Positions 1 through 4,518 of a stretch of 5,842 bases of DNA are shown piece after piece. The notes beneath the pieces were generated by a model. The model searched no databases and was not told the DNA's origin. It saw nothing but the letters and a program-made list of their open reading frames with translations. The stretch's first letter is position 1; the number at the start of each line of letters is the position of its first letter. Made by a program: the position numbers and the translations under genes. The DNA lies in assembly GCA_965366365.1 (NCBI GenBank), contig CBDUEV010000116.1, forward strand, positions 1 through 5,842, in the 5' to 3' direction. The DNA comes from CBDUEV01 sp965366365. Lineage in GTDB: Bacteria; Actinomycetota; Acidimicrobiia; Spongiisociales; JAENVV01.

Positions 1-416
1 CCACGTCGGGCCAGGGCGGCGAGCGTGTCGGCCTCCACTCTGGCGATCCACCGCACGCCGTCCGAGGCGAGGCCCTCCTCTTCGAGCATCGCAGCCAGGC
101 GTTTCTCCTGGGCGGGGACGAGGGCCTGGGTGCAGGCGGCGTCCATGACTTCGGCAAGTTCGATGGGCACCACGAACATGGTTCGGCGCATTCCCAGCAT
201 TCGCACCAGACTCCGCTGACCATAGAGAGCGTCGTCGAGGTGGGCTACCTCGAAGTCTCGGACCCGGGCGCGCAAGGCCAGGTACACGGAGGCCGGGTCA
301 CTCGAATGGAGCCCGGCCAGGTCGCCGGCGACCTCGGTGGGGGAGAGGGCAGGGGTAGCCAGGTGGTGGCGTCGTCCGAGGCGGGCGCGTCGGTCGGTCG
401 GCGTGAACTCGATCAT
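1..416 (-). CDS. Winged-helix DNA-binding domain protein (HTH_42 / AlkZ-YcaQ-like superfamily), C-terminus cut by window edge
   Basis: The first 138 residues are visible and the frame stays open to base 1. The N-terminus has the pattern of actinobacterial HTH_42 proteins: R9-R10-A-R-L-G-R-R-H17-H18-L-A, then an EVAGDLAGLHSSDP segment (residues 28-41), a VYLALRARV helix (44-52) and a LDDALYGQRSLVRMLGMRRTMFVVP stretch split across residues 60-84. These match the conserved blocks of the family, whose full members are about 350-400 aa. The superfamily includes the AlkZ and YcaQ DNA glycosylases, but most actinobacterial members have no assigned substrate. At the place where AlkZ has its catalytic QxQ, this protein has H37-S-S39, so glycosylase activity should not be assumed. 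The ATG at 414-416 is the only plausible start; no in-frame ATG or GTG lies just upstream, and there is no clear Shine-Dalgarno. It is divergent from the gene at 578. The family call is firm; the function is open. Confidence 0.8.
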   Translation of the reverse strand, partial: MIEFTPTDRRARLGRRHHLATPALSPTEVAGDLAGLHSSDPASVYLALRARVRDFEVAHLDDALYGQRSLVRMLGMRRTMFVVPIELAEVMDAACTQALVPAQEKRLAAMLEEEGLASDGVRWIARVEADTLAALARR

Positions 417-538
417 GGAGCGGTCTGCTGCCCGAACAGCGCTGGAGTGCCAGAACGGTCGATTGGACTCTGCCCGAATGCTCCATGGACCATGGGGCCT
501 GACACTACCTGCAGGAGCGAACCGATCGGACTCGGTCC

Positions 539-568
539 TTGGAACCCGCCTGATCTGCCCGGTACAAT
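539..568 (+). promoter_or_regulatory. Sigma-70-type promoter for a leaderless transcript
   Basis: A -35-like TTGGAA (539-544) and a -10 hexamer TACAAT (563-568) are separated by 18 bp. The GTG start codon of the next gene begins 9 nt after the -10, where transcription itself would be expected to begin. This places the transcript start at or within a base or two of the start codon. There is no Shine-Dalgarno in the intervening bases. This is the best-formed promoter in the window. Confidence 0.6.
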
Positions 569-571
569 ACC

Positions 572-582
572 GTCACTGTGAC
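572..582. promoter_or_regulatory. Candidate operator, inverted repeat GTCAC-T-GTGAC over the start codon
   Basis: A perfect 5-bp inverted repeat with a 1-bp centre spans the predicted transcription start and the GTG start codon at 578-580. The same 11-mer occurs in the opposite orientation at 962-972, just past the end of the gene. The position would suit a repressor site. A single 11-bp element of this kind is not rare by chance, so the call rests on position and duplication. Confidence 0.3.
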
Positions 583-934
583 ACAATCAGAACAACAACG
601 GTGTGGGTGGTGTGGGGCAGCGTTCGAGGCGAACCCGGGTCCCGGTCGTCCACGTCGCTACTGCAAGCGGAGCCACCGGCAGCGTCACTACGAGGCCAAG
701 ACGTTGGCCGTCCAGCGCGGCATCGGCGCCGACGAACTGCTGGTCGAGCGCTCCAAGGTCGAGAATCTGCACGACTTGATGTACATCCTCGAAGCAGCAT
801 GTGACGACGTCGTGGCCGATGTCGAATCCGCTCGTGGCGAGGCAGACCTTCGCCGAGCCGTGGCGGATCTCGTCGCCGCTGCCAGGCCATTGCGCGATGC
901 ATACCTCGAACCGAAAGCAGACCTCCTGGGGTAG
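578..934 (+). CDS. Small zinc-ribbon-like protein with helical C-terminus, function unknown
   Basis: The 118-aa product starts with GTG, chosen because the promoter places the mRNA 5' end there. Residues 9-37 form a putative metal-binding knuckle: C9-G-W-C12, then GPGRPRRYC29, then H33 in the RSHRQRHYEAK block. This CxxC...GRPRRYC...RQRxYEA pattern is common in short hypothetical proteins of actinobacteria, which usually have Cys or His at the fourth ligand position. The many Arg and Lys around the ligands suggest nucleic-acid contact, but that is inference. Residues 45-115 have no further Cys ligands except C75 and look mostly helical, with acidic and hydrophobic residues alternating (ENLHDLMYILEAACDDVVAD). 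It is convergent with the YCII gene. Long open frames on the opposite strand (573-958) are shadows of this gene. Confidence 0.75.
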   Translation: MTQSEQQRCGWCGAAFEANPGPGRPRRYCKRSHRQRHYEAKTLAVQRGIGADELLVERSKVENLHDLMYILEAACDDVVADVESARGEADLRRAVADLVAAARPLRDAYLEPKADLLG

Positions 935-961
935 ACACTTCACCAGGAAACCGCGCATAAG

Positions 962-972
962 GTCACAGTGAC
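962..972. promoter_or_regulatory. Second copy of the GTCAC-N-GTGAC inverted element, reverse orientation
   Basis: GTCACAGTGAC here is the exact reverse complement of the element at 572-582, and the match extends one more base (G at 973) and then T-A after a single mismatch. It sits in the 99-bp gap between the convergent zinc-ribbon and YCII genes, where a promoter operator is not expected. A second half of a looping pair is one possible role; chance is another. Confidence 0.25.
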
Positions 973-1015
973 GATAACCCCTCCGACTGATGATGCCGGG
1001 GAAGGGGGAGCCGGA

Positions 1016-1031
1016 GGAGGCTTTCGCCTCC
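1016..1031 (-). terminator. Stop-proximal GC hairpin after the YCII gene
   Basis: On the minus strand a perfect 6-bp stem, GGAGGC / GCCTCC, is closed by a GAAA tetraloop and begins 2 nt after the YCII stop codon. The GNRA-type loop on the transcript strand favours an RNA role. No U-tract follows, so it would be a U-less terminator or a 3'-end stabiliser. Confidence 0.5.
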
Positions 1032-1033
1032 CT

Positions 1034-1363
1034 CTACATGGGAACAGGCAACATCTCGTAGATGTCGACGGCGAAGTTGCCCTTTCCCTCGCTGAGGAAG
1101 GGGTGGTCGGCCGCAAGGGCCCGGGCGCCGGCCATGTCGTCTGCGCTGACGATCGAGTACCCGCTCAAGGCGGCGGCGGTACCTTCCGAGCCGTCGTCGA
1201 CGATCGACGAACCTGATCCGAGCGGTGTACCCACATCGACCAGCGCAGAGCCGACCTTTTCCATCCAGGTGCCCCAGGCGGCCATGACGCCCTGAGCCTG
1301 CTCCTCGGACATCTCCGCCATGTCGGTCGCTGCGCCTTTGTACACCATCATGAACTGCGCCAT
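1034..1363 (-). CDS. YCII-related domain protein
   Basis: The 109-aa product has the ferredoxin-like layout of YCII proteins. A first strand MAQFMMVYKG opens it, a long helix follows (about residues 18-40, EEQAQGVMAAWGTWMEKVGSA), then a glycine-rich turn (G44-TPLGSGSS). A second half reads LSGYSIVSADD (67-76), a helix MAGARALAADHPF (77-89) and a closing strand VDIYEMLPVPM (99-109). The DHP motif (86-88) and the final IYEMLPV strand are typical. Length fits the family (about 95-120 aa). Such proteins are small, probably dimeric and cytoplasmic; most have no known substrate. The frame is open upstream to 1570, but the strong Shine-Dalgarno 7 nt before the ATG at 1361-1363 fixes the start. It is divergent from the PLDc_N gene. 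Confidence 0.85.
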   Translation of the reverse strand: MAQFMMVYKGAATDMAEMSEEQAQGVMAAWGTWMEKVGSALVDVGTPLGSGSSIVDDGSEGTAAALSGYSIVSADDMAGARALAADHPFLSEGKGNFAVDIYEMLPVPM

Positions 1364-1370
1364 GTGAGCG

Positions 1371-1379
1371 CCTCCTTTT
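1371..1379 (-). promoter_or_regulatory. Ribosome binding site of the YCII gene
   Basis: The minus strand reads AAAAGGAGG, a near-perfect match to the 16S rRNA tail, with 7 nt to the ATG at 1361-1363. It decides the start against a frame that stays open about 200 nt further upstream. Confidence 0.85.
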
Positions 1380-1523
1380 GCTAGCCCTACTTCCAAGAGT
1401 ACCCAGGCAGGAGAGGTGGTGGGCAGAGAACCGTCGATCTCGAAGCGCCCATAATCCTCGTTATGTAAAGCGTAGAGAAGGAATGCCACCGGGCTCCGGG
1501 GAGTTGTGGGGGAATCCCTGATA

Positions 1524-1536
1524 GATCGGACTCGGT
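1524..1536 (+). repeat. 13-bp repeat shared with 524-536, upstream of two plus-strand genes
   Basis: GATCGGACTCGGT occurs identically at 524-536 and 1524-1536. Allowing one inserted T, the match continues through CCT. One copy lies 27 bp before the -10 of the zinc-ribbon gene, the other 9 bp before the -10-like hexamer of the PLDc_N gene. The unequal spacing argues against a simple shared promoter part. Confidence 0.3.
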
Positions 1537-1544
1537 TCCTGTCG

Positions 1545-1550
1545 TACATT
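1545..1550 (+). promoter_or_regulatory. Putative -10 hexamer of a leaderless transcript for the PLDc_N gene
   Basis: TACATT ends 7 nt before the ATG at 1558. No Shine-Dalgarno is present in the 15 nt before that ATG. No convincing -35 is seen at the right distance, so this is weaker than the promoter at 539-568. Confidence 0.4.
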
Positions 1551-1557
1551 GAGTTCC

Positions 1558-1842
1558 ATGGAACAGTCACTGCAAAAAGTGGGTGTCGGCCTCCTGGTCG
1601 GTGTGATCGCCCTGGTCGTGGTTCGGATGCTCGTCGGTGCCGTTTGGGGAGGGTTATCTTTCATAGCCTTCTTGTTCAGCGCCATCGCCGTGATCGACAC
1701 GCTCACCAGCAGTCGTGTTATTGCCTCCAAGGTCCTGTGGATCGCCATCATCGTCCTCTTCCCGTTCCTTGGAGTGCTCGCCTACTGGTTTCTCGGCCGA
1801 GAGTCGCAGAGCGACATCGACCGGGCCCTCAGACGGTCCTGA
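1558..1842 (+). CDS. PLDc_N (phospholipase D-nuclease N-terminal) domain small membrane protein
   Basis: The 94-aa product has three predicted membrane helices, at about residues 8-30, 31-48 and 58-79. The last helix and its end carry the PLDc_N signature: W61, then FPF(68-70), LG, L74-A-Y76 and the closing G80-R81. In cardiolipin synthases this module precedes the catalytic HKD domains; here it stands alone with a short charged tail (ESQSDIDRALRRS), as in many actinobacterial small membrane proteins. No HKD motif is present, so it is not a phospholipase. Its role is unknown. I chose the ATG at 1558 over a TTG at 1549, because the -10-like TACATT sits at leaderless distance from the ATG and a TTG start would be unusual for a leaderless mRNA. 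It is convergent with the gene ending at 1994. Confidence 0.8.
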   Translation: MEQSLQKVGVGLLVGVIALVVVRMLVGAVWGGLSFIAFLFSAIAVIDTLTSSRVIASKVLWIAIIVLFPFLGVLAYWFLGRESQSDIDRALRRS

Positions 1843-1857
1843 CGCCGCGAAGCGGTG
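1843..1857 (+). terminator. Stop-proximal hairpin after the PLDc_N gene
   Basis: Immediately after the TGA, CGCCGC and GCGGTG pair over 6 bp (one G-U) around a GAA triloop. No U-tract follows. It resembles the stop-proximal hairpins of the YCII and 1994-2785 genes. Confidence 0.4.
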
Positions 1858-1933
1858 CCGATCCCCTGGTGGGCGGGGTTGTTGCGCGCCCGGGCCTCTA
1901 TACGGAAACGGCCCTCGTCGTCTGCCCCGCACT

Positions 1934-1951
1934 AGGGATGCACTCATCCCT
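1934..1951. terminator. Intergenic hairpin between convergent genes
   Basis: AGGGATG and CATCCCT form a perfect 7-bp stem with a CACT loop. It lies between the converging genes ending at 1842 and 1994, so it could act on either strand. It has no U-tract on either side. Confidence 0.4.
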
Positions 1952-1971
1952 CATCGGGAGGGGCATCTCCC

Positions 1972-1988
1972 CCGTTCGGGCAGAACGG
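1972..1988 (-). terminator. Stop-proximal hairpin after the six-helix membrane protein gene
   Basis: On the minus strand CCGTTC, loop TGCCC and GAACGG form a perfect 6-bp stem starting 5 nt after the stop codon at 1994-1996. A further U-G pair can extend it. A G-rich run follows rather than a U-tract. Confidence 0.45.
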
Positions 1989-1993
1989 ACCCG

Positions 1994-2785
1994 CTAGTCG
2001 CCGAGCACCGGCGCCGACCCGGCGAGCCCAGCTGACGTTTTGGCTGTTGTCAGAGTCGCCCAACCGACGCTGAAGTGGAACACACCGATGGCGAGCACGC
2101 TGGCAGCAAGGAATATTGATCCGGGATCCACGATGCCGATGGTTGCGCCGACGATACCGACGACACCGAGGCCGAGGGCAAGCATGGAGATTCCGCGGCT
2201 GAACAGTGGCGTCCGCAGCATTGCGAGACCCAGGAGAACAAAGCCGACAGGTACGAGCAGCGCCCCTGTTGCCAGCATCGTGTCGAACACACTTTGGGCG
2301 CCGTGCCAGGCATACTCAATCGCCCGCAGATCGCTCGGAGATGCTCCCGGCGAGGTGTAGAGATCTGCCAACGGTGCCGTCGCCACATGCAGCATCGACG
2401 AAGCCGCCATCATGACAAGGCCGAACTCTGCCAGAGCTGCACCGAAGAGCGCAGCAGGCCGATGTGCTCTCGCCAGCAGCTGGTGCAGGACCAACACGTG
2501 AAGCGCAAACAGCACCAAGGCACCAAGGTAGAGCACATGCTCGGCGATTCGCCCCGACTTGATGTTGGCGAAGTCCGTAAGAGTCTCAGGGTCCGAGGCG
2601 TCAGGTAGCCCCAAAGACACCACGACCGCCATTGATCCCGCCAGTAGGCCGGCGCCGGTCAGTCCAGCGACGCCGCCCCATCGGCTCAACCGGCGATGTT
2701 GCGCCTTCTCGTGGGCTGACGGGTCATCGTGGCGATTTGGCTCCGCTGCCGTTGGTGACGTCTGGGTCTCTGTTGAGAGCGACAT
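1994..2785 (-). CDS. Six-helix integral membrane protein, function unknown (DUF4386-like layout)
   Basis: The 263-aa product has a polar, Ser/Thr/His-rich N-terminal tail (residues 1-34), then about six predicted membrane helices near 36-58, 84-104, 111-133, 170-190, 200-219 and 223-245, and a short Gly/Ala tail. A 35-residue loop between helices 3 and 4 (YTSPGASPSDLRAIEYAWHG) is probably outside the membrane. The general layout recalls DUF4386 proteins, but I do not see a signature strong enough to assign it. Histidines near several helices (H83, H96, H101, H133, H161, H237) are notable but do not define a known site. The start is the ATG at 2783-2785, preceded by AAGGAGG at 6 nt; an alternative start 27 nt upstream would put that ribosome site inside the gene. 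It follows the TerC gene on the same strand after a 201-bp gap, so it probably has its own promoter. Confidence 0.75.
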   Translation of the reverse strand: MSLSTETQTSPTAAEPNRHDDPSAHEKAQHRRLSRWGGVAGLTGAGLLAGSMAVVVSLGLPDASDPETLTDFANIKSGRIAEHVLYLGALVLFALHVLVLHQLLARAHRPAALFGAALAEFGLVMMAASSMLHVATAPLADLYTSPGASPSDLRAIEYAWHGAQSVFDTMLATGALLVPVGFVLLGLAMLRTPLFSRGISMLALGLGVVGIVGATIGIVDPGSIFLAASVLAIGVFHFSVGWATLTTAKTSAGLAGSAPVLGD

Positions 2786-2791
2786 TCGTTG

Positions 2792-2798
2792 CCTCCTT
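2792..2798 (-). promoter_or_regulatory. Ribosome binding site of the six-helix membrane protein gene
   Basis: The minus strand reads AAGGAGG with 6 nt to the ATG at 2783-2785. It decides the start in favour of MSLSTETQ over a start nine codons upstream. Confidence 0.85.
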
Positions 2799-2901
2799 AC
2801 ATCGCTTCGCAAGCCGACTCGGACCCGTACGCGGCACCACGCCCACGCTGAATCCGGACGCTTTGCGTTGATCTTCCAGGGTCGTGAGGACCGGCAACAG
2901 A

Positions 2902-2926
2902 GGCGATCGTTACTATCCGATCGGCC
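2902..2926. promoter_or_regulatory. Imperfect inverted repeat in the TerC / membrane protein gap, possible operator
   Basis: GGCGATCG (2902-2909) and CGATCGGCC (2918-2926) are inverted around an 8-bp A/T-richer centre, with one bulged base. It lies about 120 bp upstream of the start at 2785, within the only gap where that gene's promoter can be. No clean -35/-10 pair was found nearby. Confidence 0.25.
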
Positions 2927-2986
2927 AATATCACGAGGGGGCGATGCAGGCGACTGCTGACCTAGTCGGGACGGGCAGTATGGCGC

Positions 2987-3769
2987 CTACTCGGCACCCG
3001 CCGCCTTCTTGACGTACGGCGATGTTGGATCTGGTGACATCTTGTCGTGAAGGTGCACCGGGCTCTTCGTCTTGCGGCGTACTCCGATGTTCAGCATCTC
3101 GACGAAGATCGAGAAGGCCATTGCGGCATAGACATAGCCCTTCGGAATCTTCTGTCCGAAGCCTTCCGCGAGCAGGGTCATGCCGATCAGCAACAAGAAC
3201 GCCAGCGCCAGCATCTTCACCGACGGGTGCTGGTTGATGAACTGGTAGATGCCTCGCGATGCCACGAGCATCACGACTACTGCGCTGAGGATGGCAATGA
3301 TCATCACGGGGAGGTATTCCGTGATGCCGACAGCCGTAATGACCGAGTCCAGGGAGAAGACGAGATCCAGGATCATGACCTGGGCGATGACGGCTCCGAA
3401 GGTAGGAGCGACCTTGGCCTCGGCGTGCTCGTCCTCCCCTTCCAGCTTGTGGTGGATCTCCTTCGTCGCCTTGTAGATGAGGAAGAGCCCTCCAGCAAGC
3501 AACACCAGGTCCTTGCCGCTGAAACCATTCCCGAACAGCTCGAACAGGTCGTCGTCGAGGGTGATGATCCATCCCACCGCCAGCAGCAACAGGACCCTCA
3601 TCCCGGCGGCAGCGAGGATTCCGGTGCGACGCGCCCGGTCCTGCTGGTTCGCCGGCAACTTGTTTGCCAGGATCGAAATGAAGACGACGTTGTCGACGCC
3701 GAGAACGATCTCGAGCGTCAGAAGCGCGGCAAGCGCGCTCCAAGCTGCGGGGTCTGAAAGCCATTCCAT
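2987..3769 (-). CDS. TerC family integral membrane protein, probable metal (Mn2+) transporter
   Basis: The 260-aa product is a clear TerC-family protein. The first conserved block, LEIVLGVDNVVF (residues 19-30), carries E20, D26 and N27; the second, ILDLVFSLDSVITAVG (133-148), carries D135, D141 and S142. These acidic intramembrane residues are the family's metal-site candidates. About seven helices are visible (near 11-34, 52-72, 86-102, 124-146, 153-173, 184-204, 210-230). A His/Glu/Asp-rich cytoplasmic loop (HHKLEGEDEHAE, 106-117) separates the halves. Characterised relatives (Alx in E. coli; MeeF and MeeY in Bacillus) export manganese, some supplying secreted enzymes; transport here is inferred. 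The ATG at 3767-3769 is forced, since an in-frame stop lies four codons upstream (3779-3781). No Shine-Dalgarno is present. No yybP-ykoY Mn riboswitch is recognisable upstream. The long open frame on the plus strand (3047-3757) is its shadow. Confidence 0.93.
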   Translation of the reverse strand: MEWLSDPAAWSALAALLTLEIVLGVDNVVFISILANKLPANQQDRARRTGILAAAGMRVLLLLAVGWIITLDDDLFELFGNGFSGKDLVLLAGGLFLIYKATKEIHHKLEGEDEHAEAKVAPTFGAVIAQVMILDLVFSLDSVITAVGITEYLPVMIIAILSAVVVMLVASRGIYQFINQHPSVKMLALAFLLLIGMTLLAEGFGQKIPKGYVYAAMAFSIFVEMLNIGVRRKTKSPVHLHDKMSPDPTSPYVKKAAGAE

Positions 3770-3775
3770 GAGAGC

Positions 3776-3781
3776 AGGCTA
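3776..3781 (-). promoter_or_regulatory. Putative -10 hexamer of a leaderless TerC transcript
   Basis: The minus strand reads TAGCCT, ending 6 nt before the ATG at 3767-3769. The bases between (GCTCTC) hold no ribosome binding site. No good -35 is seen 17-18 bp upstream, so the call rests on spacing and on the missing Shine-Dalgarno. Confidence 0.35.
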
Positions 3782-4008
3782 CCAAGGCCGGCGGAAACGC
3801 CTGGGATTCCGAATCGACCGCTCCGACGTGATAGAGGCCGTTTGTGGTAGTGCATGAGCGTTGCGCGGTTGCGCACGCGCCGCGTCGCGGGAGGTGGGAT
3901 GTCCCTCGATTAAGCCAGCGGCGCATGCATCTCGATGTACGTCGATGCTGCTTCGAGACCTAGTACCTCGACCGGTAGAGCGTGCAGATCTGACGGCGTT
4001 GGTAGAGC
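3782..4008. other. Gap between DUF6958-like and TerC genes, no gene seen
   Basis: No convincing ORF, RNA gene or riboswitch is visible. It contains a 5-bp stem hairpin TGCGC-GGTT-GCGCA (3862-3875), a weak hairpin TCGAG...CTCGA (3953-3971), and two copies of GGTAGAGC (3974-3981 and 4001-4008). None of these has a clear role. The gap must hold the 3' end of the DUF6959-side transcript unit and any TerC regulatory sequence. Confidence 0.4.
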
Positions 4009-4404
4009 TCAAGCGTGGCGCCAGCGGGTGATGCGTTGGGGGCTGCTGCGCGGGATGCGCTCGACCTCGCAGCGAGCTTCCATGTCTGTCTTCGTGTATC
4101 GGACATAGTTGGTGAGGCGCCCATTCGGGAAGAGCTCGTGATTGCCATATCGGTCCTGGGCAGCGTCGACGACGGCCTGGAGTCTGATGGTGCCGTCTTC
4201 GTCTGAATGGTCGTCGATCATCTCGAGGATGAAGTCGTGGACGGCTTGGTATTGGTTCTGGTCCATGGTCCATCCGTCGAGTCCGCCAGGGCGAGTTGCG
4301 TTGAAGATCTCCACGCGACCCTTCTCGGCCCGCGCTTGCCTGTCCGCTTCCCAGGCGGTCTCGGGGACGGGGCCTGAGTGTTCGTCTCGTTCGATGTCAG
4401 CCAT
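4009..4404 (-). CDS. DUF6958-like protein, function unknown
   Basis: The 131-aa product has a charged, probably disordered N-terminus (residues 1-30) and a conserved-looking domain from about 31 to 128. The pattern, VEIFNATRPGG, then MDQNQYQAVHDFIL (47-60), a helix with AVVDAAQDRY (77-86), LFPNGRLTNYVRYTKTDMEA (91-110) and a basic end RSSPQRITRWR (119-129), matches my memory of DUF6958: a helical start, a central LFP..G block with an aromatic-rich strand, and an 'LEA...R...PQR' close. The family has no known function. The ATG at 4402-4404 is preferred; a TTG further upstream (4470) would overlap the lipopeptide ORF by 74 nt. The ATG overlaps the lipopeptide stop by 8 nt and has no Shine-Dalgarno, so translation is probably coupled. 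Existence of the gene is well supported; the family name less so. Confidence 0.65.
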   Translation of the reverse strand: MADIERDEHSGPVPETAWEADRQARAEKGRVEIFNATRPGGLDGWTMDQNQYQAVHDFILEMIDDHSDEDGTIRLQAVVDAAQDRYGNHELFPNGRLTNYVRYTKTDMEARCEVERIPRSSPQRITRWRHA

Positions 4405-4513
4405 TGACGCCAACGGATCGGTGCAGTTGCTCGTGTCTGAGACTCGGGGCCACACCACCGCACGCCGCAACGAGGGAGAGCAAGCCCAGGCCGATGCATC
4501 CCCTGCGCAACAT
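4397..4513 (-). CDS. Candidate micro-lipoprotein (38 aa), wedged between DUF6159-like and DUF6958-like genes
   Basis: This short ORF has a complete lipoprotein signal peptide: a positive start MLRR, a hydrophobic stretch GCIGLGLLSL, and the lipobox V15-A-A-C18 followed by Gly-Gly. Signal peptidase II cleavage would leave a 21-residue lipidated peptide, C18 to G38, with basic and His residues (LRHEQLHRSVG). The ATG is 5 nt after the upstream DUF6159 stop (4519-4521), and the TGA overlaps the downstream ATG by 8 nt, so it fills the gap of a tight operon exactly. About three quarters of codons end in G or C, consistent with coding but not proof in GC-rich DNA. No Shine-Dalgarno is seen; coupling to the upstream gene would be needed. 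The alternative is a remnant of a once longer lipoprotein, or a chance ORF. The family is not recognised. Confidence 0.5.
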   Translation of the reverse strand: MLRRGCIGLGLLSLVAACGGVAPSLRHEQLHRSVGVNG

Positions 4514-4518
4514 CCGGT

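Noticed and set aside
483..495. CCATGG-A-CCATGG interrupted palindrome between the divergent genes
   Set aside because: A 6-bp arm inverted repeat with a fixed spacer is expected about once by chance in a window this long, and nothing else marks it as an operator.
573..958. Two minus-strand open frames of about 120 codons opposite the zinc-ribbon gene
   Set aside because: They lack family features and are antisense shadows of the plus-strand gene, which has a promoter and conserved Cys/His residues.
1364..1570. Upstream extension of the YCII gene, giving a 178-residue protein
   Set aside because: The strong AAAAGGAGG site directly before the ATG at 1361-1363 and the usual family length both favour the short form.
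3047..3757. A 236-codon plus-strand open frame
   Set aside because: It is antisense to the clear TerC gene, and its composition (Asp/Arg/His/Gln-rich) is what the reverse of membrane-helix codons gives.
3770..4008. Possible yybP-ykoY riboswitch upstream of TerC
   Set aside because: None of the conserved loop sequences or paired elements was found on the minus strand.
3955..4020. tRNA-like text (CTCGACCGGTAGAGC, resembling a D-arm, with GGTAGAGC repeated at 4001)
   Set aside because: There is no T-loop GTTC motif, no matching acceptor stem and no anticodon stem-loop of correct geometry, so it is not a tRNA or an evident attachment-site fragment.
4405..4470. TTG start at 4470 for the DUF6958-like gene
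   Set aside because: It adds 22 residues with no domain character, has no ribosome site, and would overlap the lipopeptide ORF; the ATG at 4404 fits coupling.
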